DNA of 64,000 nt from Whitmania pigra (lineage: Eukaryota; Annelida; Clitellata; Hirudinida; Haemopidae). The notes under the pieces were generated by a model. The model did not search any database and was not told the DNA's origin. It saw nothing but the letters and a program-made list of their open reading frames with translations. The translations under genes and the position numbers were made by a program. This document shows, piece after piece, positions 55,303 through 64,000 of this stretch (its first letter is position 1; each line of letters starts with the position of its first letter). Where the stretch lies: NCBI GenBank assembly GCA_021613335.1, contig JAJTWR010000254.1, positions 509,501-573,500 on the forward strand. The letters run 5' to 3'.

Positions 55303-57550
55303 AAGATAACAGAGTTTTAAATGAAAACGATCGCTAATGTTCTATCATTAATAGGTCAAGGTACCTCAATAACTTCACGTATTCATCAGCTAATTGTGTC
55401 CACCAAATCTTTCAATTATGTAATCAATAAATCCAATAAATTGATAATTTGTGTCACGTCTGCCCCTTTTGTAGAGCATGGATGTGTAACTATGTAATTG
55501 TATTTATATTTATGCCTATGTAGGCAACTGTCAGTGTGAGAAATTGCCCATGTGCGCAATAATCTATGTGAGTAACAGTGTATGTATCGCCATTTGAGCA
55601 ATAGTCTGGTTACCACTGACAATCATAATTATCATCAAACAGGTTTCATGGTTTTAGAAAGGCGTATTTGTTTGCAAGACCATGAACTTGCTGAAATTTG
55701 CCAGATATTTCCTCAGTCAACCTGTCGATGACACACAGCATTTCCCGTTTCAACTCAGCGTCAAATCCCAGCGTTTCGTACCAATTTCACATCCACTCGT
55801 TTCTTTTTTCGGTTTTGACGCTCCATGCATATACACATTTCAGAGCAGAGTTTTTTGGATTTGTCTATTGCACTCTCTTTCTATGAAATAACGCGCCACT
55901 TTCCTTCACTCTCTTCATTACGGTACCTTCTTTGAAAAATCACACAAAGATTCTGAAAATTACAAAATGGATGGAAACTTCAGACTGCTCACAAATAAAA
56001 TATAAAATCTGGTGATTCTGGTGACGTCATTTAATATTTCACGAAATGTTCTAAGAAATTAATGTAGTGATTTTCATTGATGACTCGTACATGTTGTACA
56101 TCAAGCGTTATACTAAATGCCAAATAAAAATCTGATTCTTCAAAGGACACAACAGAAAAACTGGAGAAAAGGGGCGGTCATTTTTTAAATTTATTAATTT
56201 TTACGTACTACCTCAAAATGCCCTTGATACGCCGTTGAGCGGAGGATATTGATGTTAATGTTACGGAAATCGGAGTGCTAACAAACATGTTTTTTTGTCC
56301 GAGGTTTTTATGTGATTTTTATGAGTTGTTTCTGTTTTTTTTAATTGTTTTTTATGTGATGCGCATATCATCATTTCCACCAGGCTATTGGTAGGACTTG
56401 CAGAGATGACTGCCAAACAAACTGCTTTGCCCACAATCCACATCTGGATTGATAATTTGCTAAATCAGCCATTACGTCCAACCTACACCATCAGTGTGTT
56501 TTGCTAAATTACTCACAATCTCACATATATCAGTCTTCTTCATCGATATGATGTTGATCAATGGTGAGAGTATCTAGCAAGTTAGCTACTTTATTTATCG
56601 TTTTCAGGCAGAACTTTTTCTCTCCAGCAGAACATTCTTTATCCTATTTATATTAGTCTATTTCTTGTGCAGAAAGTTGAAGAGACGTGAATGAATTGGA
56701 GAGTATGTTTGAAAATGGGTGGTAAGCTCATTAAATAATTTTGCGACAAAACTCATTGGTGGATGTTCGCTCAAGAAAGGCAATCCCATCTGCAATTGGT
56801 TTTTTTGTATTGTTTTGTGTTGAAATATTTCAAAAAGAACTTTGTAATAAAACAATTGAAATATTTGACGCTCACATCTCTAGTCCTGGCTACTACAGCG
56901 CGTTGACTCGGCACCCCGTCATAATAATTAGAATGGCAAGCATATTTTTTCGTCTTGTTTCCCAGAGCTTTCGTAGCTTGCAAGTATTGCATAGAATGAT
57001 TATGCGGCCCGCGCTCACCATTTTGTAAGTTATCCGGCCCACTGTGAAAAGAAGTTTGTCGACCCCCATACTAATGTATTGAAATTGCTTCGCAATGTGA
57101 CTGTTTCAGTGGGCGGAAAAAACGAAGATTCAAAACTTTTGGCGTCAAATTCATTTTTTTTTATAAAAATACTTGAGATAACACATTTTAAACTTTTGTT
57201 AGCTAAACCATAAAAATTTTTAATTTATTCATGTGTTATTATAATTTTGTTACAAAATGTAATCGCAGCATAAAACACTTGAAAATATTATATTTAAATG
57301 TTTTTAAAAATAGTTTTAATATTTTTTGACGGTTTAGATGGTTATTTTAGCATTTATTTATTTTTTATTAGTTGAGAAGTTTTCGATAATAACTTTGAAA
57401 CTAATTCTCCAGAAAATTAATACGTTTATCAAATTACACTTGACACCCACATCACTGCAGTATTTATTTTTCGAACATTTACTTTGTCGAACCTGTTTTA
57501 GCCTATGAAATTAGACTTGTTTGGCGTAGATTTAATAAAAGCTTTAAATC
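55303..57550. other. intergenic region before FERM gene, no gene recognised
   Basis: AT-rich. Around 56900-57060 a GC-richer stretch with GGCACCCCGTCATAAT and GCGGCCCGCGCTC recalls MITE and hAT ends seen elsewhere, without a complete element. The promoter of the EPB41L5-like gene should lie at the right border; no TATA box stands out. Confidence 0.4.
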
Positions 57551-58630
57551 ATGTCTAAATTTTTTCGATTTATGACGAGAAGAAATGCTGGTCGAGACGG
57601 TCAGCAGAGCAATACAGTAGTGGATGGTTTATTGAAGAAAAAGTTTATTCAATGTAAAGTAAATCTTTTGGACGGCAGTGAAACGAAAATAGATTTGCCG
57701 GTCAGTTTACTTTTAAATTAAAAACGGCATTTATCGTAATATGGCAACAGGTTCAAATCAGTATGAAAGGCTCAATCGCAATTTCTTATTTTTTATTTGG
57801 TACAACTTGTCGTTCCTTTTGACATAACGTTCTTCGGGAAATTAACCAACGTGGATTGCATTCGTCATTGATTCGTTCAGATATTATAAGCGTCTCCTTT
57901 TTTCGAGATTTACATAATTTAAAAACCCAAATGATCATTGTGAGTTGCAATACTTTGCTTGCACATCAGATGCCTGTTATTTATGCTTTGAGCCATTCTA
58001 ATATGATATTGTATCTCAGACTGGACATCACATTCTTAAGGATGACAATAAATCTATTGTATTTGGATTTTGATTAGCTTTACTGAGGACACTCGTGAAA
58101 ACTGAATGATTAGAACAAAAGTGATTTGTAAGTTTAAAATGTAGTACATGTCTCTTGGATTTGGTTTGTGTTAATGATAGCGTGCTCCTTGTTTTGAAGT
58201 TTGTTGTTTCTCATCACTGCATGATCTCTTCATATTTTCATTGCAAGTTTTGTTTAACAAAAACCTCATTTTTATTGGCAATATTTACAATATTGTAACA
58301 AGCAGTAACACACAGTTTTATTTTATTATGGTTATCATGTTGATGGGAACTAAAAACATAACCTGTGGGAATGAAGGCTACAATATTTAGCAGGCCTGTG
58401 AATCATCACAGCCTGTGCCTTCAAATGCCTCTAGGGCATGTTTAGATCCATGCAGCCTGCCCTGTCTGACATTGTTTAAGCTTCAGATGGGACAATGCTG
58501 AGTCCCTCACAATTTATGGAGGTTAATTAGAATTAACTCACCTTTTATAAGCCAAGAAGCATGTCATCCTAACCTTGAGCTTGAATTCAGTATTATTATT
58601 ATTATTATTATTATTATCGTTATTATTATC

Positions 58631-58688
<58 letters not shown>

Positions 58689-61600
58689 GTTATTATTCAA
58701 GGTAATATTTAGTGCTCCAAAACCAAAAGTATTTGATAACAGATGCCTCAATAAACAATTTGGCAATGCATGATGTTTTCTTTTCAGAAAGGTTCCCTTG
58801 GTTCAGCTCTTTGTGAGAAGGTTTTCCTGCATCTTGATTTGATTGAAATTGACTATTTTGGACTCCAGTTTGTGGATAGTCTCAATGTGAAGGTATCCAT
58901 ATTTAAGCCAATTTCTGAGGTGATGTGAACAGTCTTTGATTGATTTCAATTTTTGTGCCTCAGCATTGGCTGGATCCATCAAAGAAGATAAAGAAACAGC
59001 TGAAACACATAGGTGTGTTGAATAAATGTTTTGTGTTTTGAATTCACAACAGAGATATTTTTAAAATTTTCATCTTCAGTTGGTTCTGCTTATGTGTTCA
59101 ATTTTCGAGTCAAGTTTTATGCCAGTGAGCCGATCAATTTGCACGAGGAGTTGACCAGGTATGTTGGGCGTTCGGTAGGCTGTTGAACTGGTGGACATGC
59201 AATCCTCTGATTGTTTCATGGGAACTCATGATTGAGACTCTACATATTCTAGTGCTGTTATGTTTGACAAATTGCTGTTGTATGTTGCTTGTTTTTCATC
59301 GACAGGTATCAATTCTTCCTCCAATTGAAACAAGACATCCTTGAGGGGAGACTTGAATGTCCTTTTAACACTTGTGTTGAGTTGGCAGCATTTGCTCTTC
59401 AATGTGAGAATTCTTATCAGTTTTTTAAATTCTGATTTTTAATAACCAAAAAACTAAAATATTTTAGTTCTAAAATATTCTTTGGTATTAGTTTGGAACT
59501 AAGTACATTCATAAATTCATTTTTAATTGTTTAGTATTTCTCATATTTGAACCTTATTACTTGCTTTTTATTCACTCACTCATATTAAGGCAAAATGATT
59601 TGCATTTAAGGCACCAAGAATTAAGTAATTGAAAGTTTGAGTGAATCATCTGGTGCAAGGGACTCTTTATTCATGAGTGTCAAATTTCTCCACATTCATA
59701 ATCCTCTGGTCTAATTTGGGAGAGTTTCATGTTTCATCACTTGAACTCTACCCTACTCTGTAACTCCATTTTTGAAAAGATCATTGGAAAATCATTTATA
59801 ACAGCCATTCCCAGATAGATTCCTTGCAAGCACTTATATTTTTGGAAAAAAATGCAGTTGAAACAGTTTGATGTTTCCTGACATCGAGGAATAGATGAAT
59901 GCGGGTTTAATTCAGATCAGAACCAATTGTTGCTATGGTTGATGTCATTAACATGTGATCTTTTTTTATCCAGCAAAAAAATCTTCACAAAAACAAATTT
60001 GAATCATCCAGCTATTATTTTATCTTTGCGTATTCATTCAGGCTCATTTATGTTTATTAAAATTAATGCTCATGTGCAACAATTCTATGCAATTATTTTA
60101 AATGCAGAAAATCTTGCAAGATCATCTATTTTTCTGGCAAATATCAACCTTAAATTGAATAACATTTGAATGCCTGCTAAGACACAAACTTTTAATTAAG
60201 CTCTTTTTTTAATGAAATTGTCTAGCTGAAGTTGGAGATTATGATGAGAAAGTTCACAATCCAGGATTCATCTCTGAATTCAGATTTGTTGAAAATCAAA
60301 CAGAAGCCATGGAGCAAGAAATACTGAAGAAGTTCAAAGAGTGCAGGTATATGAAACCAGAAATATTAGTTGTAAATAACATTACTTTGACATAATTACT
60401 CTTGTTTCCTGCAGTCTTTGCAAAAATAACTTTTGCTTGTTGTCTTTCAGAGGTCTCACTCCAGCTCAGGCAGAATTGAATTATTTGAACAAAGCTAAGT
60501 GGCTGGAGTTTTATGGAATTGATATGCATTCTGTTCAAGTGAGGTGCCTTTAACCATAATAAAAGCCTGCTAATATCATCTTTTAATGTTTTATTCATTT
60601 GTTAATGCTATTCTTAAATGTTTATTACATTGTTAATGCTGATCAATTGTCTGACTTTCAAAGGGCAAAGACAACAATGAATATTCATTAGGTCTGACAC
60701 CAACTGGAATTCTGATTTTTGAAGGAAGCAACAAAATAGGATTGTTTTTTTGGTAGAATGTTTTTGTGCAAACACTTTCTTATGCTCTGAAATGAATCGG
60801 AATTTCATGATTGTAGGCCGAAAATAGTAAAACTCCAGTTCAAGAAAACCAAATTGTTTTTGGTTGTTGTGGAGGACAATGACCAAGTAAGCAGTTTTTG
60901 ATTAACAAATGGTTTTAGTTTTTCACATGTTATGATTACCTTTGAAAATCCATTTGTTTATTTGATGTAAATGAACTAAATTAATAAAGGGCAGGGAGCA
61001 GGAACATTCATTTCTCTTTCGACTCCCCAACGAACATGCTTGCAAGCATCTCTGGAAGTGTGCTGTGGAGCACCATTCCTTCTTCAGGATGAGAGCCTCA
61101 AACAAACAAGTTCCCACTAAGCAGGGTTTCATTCGTATGGGTTCTAGATTCAGATATAGGTAGACATTTCAATATCATATTATGTTATATTGCATTGCTT
61201 AACCTTAGCTTTTATTTATTGCAGTGGTAGAACTGAATTTCAAACTGCTAGTCTAAACAAGGCTCGTCGCACTGTCAAATTTGAAAGAAAACCTAGTCAA
61301 AGATTTTCAAGAAGATTGGACTATGACAGGAGGCCTTCTCATAAAGAGTCTGATGTTTCTTTTCATCCCCCACTAGAAACAATGAGCTGAGTTTTAAATT
61401 TGTTTTCAGTGAGGGTTGTTCAAATGAAGATGATGGAAAGTATTCTGGAAGTATTCACCCCCCGTCTTCTTCTGCTCTGGAGAGACTCGACAACCTCATC
61501 AAGGTATCTATGAAAACAATGTTCAGAAATACTTCAATACTAAACTGGCTGCAAAAAAGACCTAATCTTTATCTGATAAGCATTCCTTATCTAGAATAAG

Positions 61601-63996
61601 TCCTTCAACTTTTACAATTCTGCATCTTGATTCTTTATCTCACTTAATGATTGTTATTATCTGGCTTTATGAAGTAAAATTACTTTTTTGAACAGAATCC
61701 CATCTCTTCCTCGAAAAACAAAGCATCAGCTTTAACGAACGGATGCAGAAATGTTCCCGACCTCCCTCAGAAAGGTTTTGTTTGAAATTCATGATAAAAA
61801 GTCCTATAAATTAGGGAAGTCCTAAAAAAACTTAAAGTCTTTAAACAAATAATAAAAAGTCTTAAAATTTTATTAAGTTGTTGGAATTAATTTAGTAATA
61901 ATGTTTGTTGACCAATTAGTGGGAATTCGGTCTCTTCGTTTTACCTGACCGCAGCCAATTAAGTGTTGCATTACGTTCATTCACTTGTCTGTTTTATCTC
62001 TTAAAGCGTTGATAGCACTACCAATTATGGGGTTGTGTTTTCAAAAGCAAATAGCTCAATAATGAAGAGAGGAGTTGGTTGAGAAGGAATACCACATCAT
62101 ATTGTTGAGCTTGCAAAAAGAACTTTGGCATTTCAAAACTGGGACTCGCAGCAGTTGTACATGCTCATGGAATTAAAAAATAGCATTGTGCAGGGGAACT
62201 GATGAACAGTTTTGTTACCATGTGAAACTGAACCATTTCAATGCATTTCAATTTGAGGCTTTCCCAGCGGTGTTTGCTAATTGATGTGACGATGAGGGAT
62301 TTGCTGGCATTGAGTCATGATCGGGCATCTTAGGAGAGGCGCTTTTCTATAAATAAGTTTGATTTGTGGAAATCAAAAAAGAGAAAAGCTTAACTGTGAG
62401 AAGGATAAGAAACTGTATCAACAGTGTTGGAAGTATGATCAATTTCAAGTTTGATAAATCTGTCCTGGGTCATTTTTAAGCATCAGGGCAGAAGAGATAG
62501 GCAGTTACAAGCACGTATTGAAAAGCAGAAGACATGATCAAGTTGAGGAAGGAGCTAATGACATTAAAACATTACAACAATCACGAACATGGATTTCTAG
62601 GTCCAGGCAAACAGCCTAAGAAAAGAGTGAAGCAAAAGTGGAAGAAATTGACTATTTAGAAGGAGAGCTAAAGAACTGAATTTTGTGTTTCTACTTTGTC
62701 TAATTCATAAAAACTGAATAAATCAAATCTAAACAGCATTATTTTTGTTATTAGTTTTTGTCCTAGAAAAGGGTTAGGAGGTCCCTAATAGTATTAAATT
62801 TTAATTTCTAAATTCCTGTATAAACCATGGAAATTGATTCATTCATCACAATTCATTTGTTTCAATGGACATGTCGTCATTTAAGTAAGCATTTTGATTC
62901 ATGCTCCCATAGAAAATGCAGACAGGCAGCACAAAGATGTCAATACTTTCATTAATGATAAATTGAAGTTCATGAGTGCTCATCCAAAATCAAATGTGCA
63001 AAGAGCTACCAATAATCAGATAGGTATGATGACATTCTAGATTGTTTCTGTATTAATCATTAATAATCATCTATAATAATTCATCTTTGTTTTGATAAAG
63101 TTATTACTTTCAAATATGATAATTAAAATTTTATTTAGTTTGTGTCAATTCCTTAATGTTTTCAACTGCAGATCCCCTGAAGCCTATGCCACTTTCACTC
63201 AGAATTGAAAAGAGGTTTGTTGATGCTTTTGAGCAATATGATTGATTTTGGTTGTGATATCTGTACCATGTTACCACCATGATATTTCATATAGTTTAAT
63301 CAAAATGTCTGTTAGAGTTATGTAAAAGAGTTAAAGTTGCTAGTTGCTTGTGGCATCAATTCTAAACCAACATTTTGATGTGTTCATCATATGATGTTCA
63401 AACTACCAACAAAAATGTGATTTAAAAAGGCACAATGCCATTGAGTTCAGGCACTAAACATCAACTTGAGAATCTTAAGTATGTAAATGAAAATTATTTT
63501 AAAGATTTCATCTGAGGCATTTTTAATTCTTTTTTTTTTAGATTTCATGAAGAGGTTGTCACTCCTACCTCTGAGACTGATTCAACAATCACAAAGGTTG
63601 ATGCAATTTGTGTTGCACAGTTGATATTGTAATTGATAACTTAATATTCTAATAATTTTGCAAATTTTGTTGGTTCTCTATGGTTTGCAAGGGCTTGTGG
63701 ATTGGCTCTTGCCTGTGTTGGCCAAAATTTAATAGAAATTATCTCCAAAAATATAAAAAAAGTTTGAAGTCAATGTTTAGTTTGTTTCAGATTTACTGTG
63801 ATAAATAAATGCAGGTTGTTTTTTTTTTATAACTACAAACTAATTTTTGAAGGAGGATAAATCCAGCTTCGAGCTAGATGAGTCGTCGAGCCTCTCGACA
63901 TCTATGAGTGATGATAATGATGCCAGGAAGGTCATCAAACCTGCCGTGCCAACCAAACGAATTGGACTGAAGGCCCCCGTGATAACAGAACTTTGA
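57551..63996 (+). CDS. EPB41L5: EPB41L5/Yurt-like FERM-domain protein
   Basis: Exons 57551-57700, 58788-58892, 58964-59012, 59080-59158, 59306-59403, 60226-60346, 60451-60538, 60664-60752, 60817-60886, 60990-61159, 61225-(61347 or 61390), 61410-61503, 61696-61774, 62913-63023, 63172-63214, 63542-63596, 63853-63996. FERM F1 starts near residue 35 ([10 protein letters not shown]), F2 includes the LELKQ-like stretch Q-L-K-Q-D-I-L-E-G, and F3 has L-G-L-T-P-T-G-I and K-I-G-L-F-F-W-P-K-I. The following [18 protein letters not shown] and F-E-R-K-P-S-Q-R-F part is the FERM-adjacent region. The family organises epithelial membrane polarity and opposes Crumbs. The tail is Ser/acidic and ends T-E-L, a possible class I PDZ ligand. 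Exon 11 may be spliced in, skipped or terminal (514, 555 or 394 residues). Confidence 0.9.
58591..58699. repeat. (ATT)n microsatellite
   Basis: About 33 copies of TAT/ATT with two single-base interruptions (TATCGT) in intron 1 of the EPB41L5-like gene. Confidence 0.95.
62040..62690 (+). other. possible decayed transposon frame in FERM gene intron
   Basis: Intron 61775-62912 holds broken plus-strand frames, among them [11 protein letters not shown] then E-R-R-F-S-I-N-K, similar in layout to a C-terminal part found in some hAT-like transposon proteins, and a Lys/Glu-rich stretch at 62500-62670. Stops interrupt it and no termini were seen. Confidence 0.3.
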
Positions 63997-64000
63997 ATGT

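Noticed and set aside
55682..55891. Overlapping plus-strand frames with hydrophobic ends
   Set aside because: No splice context, no conserved motif, and base composition like the surrounding non-coding DNA.

Overview
This is nuclear DNA of an animal, probably an invertebrate. It is AT-rich, its genes are split by GT-AG introns (a few look GC-AG), and its proteins belong to metazoan families: D8C/vWD/EGF extracellular proteins, an Olig-like bHLH factor, a ciliary EF-hand protein and a Yurt/EPB41L5-type FERM protein. The phylum cannot be fixed from the sequence alone.

Positions 1-40651 are dominated by two tandem, same-strand genes for VWDE-like secreted or surface proteins. Copy 1 (exons 1675-10590) lacks its N-terminal exons, which must lie before the window. 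Copy 2 (13744-40651) appears complete: signal peptide, D8C domain, a three-exon module, a vWD-like domain, a cysteine-rich C8-like part, one EGF-like module and a hydrophobic C-terminus. Every shared exon pairs one-to-one with the same phase, so the two arose by an old gene duplication. Copy 2 is stretched about threefold by transposons in its introns.

Those introns hold a Tc1-type element (13840-15227), a THAP remnant, a Tigger-type element cut by a LINE 3' end and a TTAA-flanked MITE (20168-22190), Tol2-like hAT elements (23357-25138; a nested inverted pair at 27778-29652), MULE-like MITEs built of GTC-rich repeats, a tRNA-like SINE family, and a non-LTR element with a restriction-like endonuclease (31945-38725, minus strand). 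The last carries a very young Gypsy element (34346-38184). A second copy of that non-LTR element, in the opposite orientation, follows the gene (40971-43760).

From 44866 on there are four further genes: an Olig/Beta3-like bHLH (minus strand), an EFCAB2/DRC8-like axonemal EF-hand protein (52106-53063, minus), an unrecognised three-exon gene (54621-55302, plus) and an EPB41L5/Yurt-like FERM gene (57551-63996, plus). A CR1-like element (47559-50873) and a hAT element (46724-47550) lie between the bHLH and EF-hand genes.

The most unusual signal is a set of about 50-59 bp insertions, each flanked by an 11-15 bp target-site duplication, consisting of nothing but the 3' tail of a LINE present at 20168-20735. 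Other notable points are loss of the GDPH motif in VWDE copy 2, an apparently young Gypsy element without an integrase core, and probable GC-AG introns.
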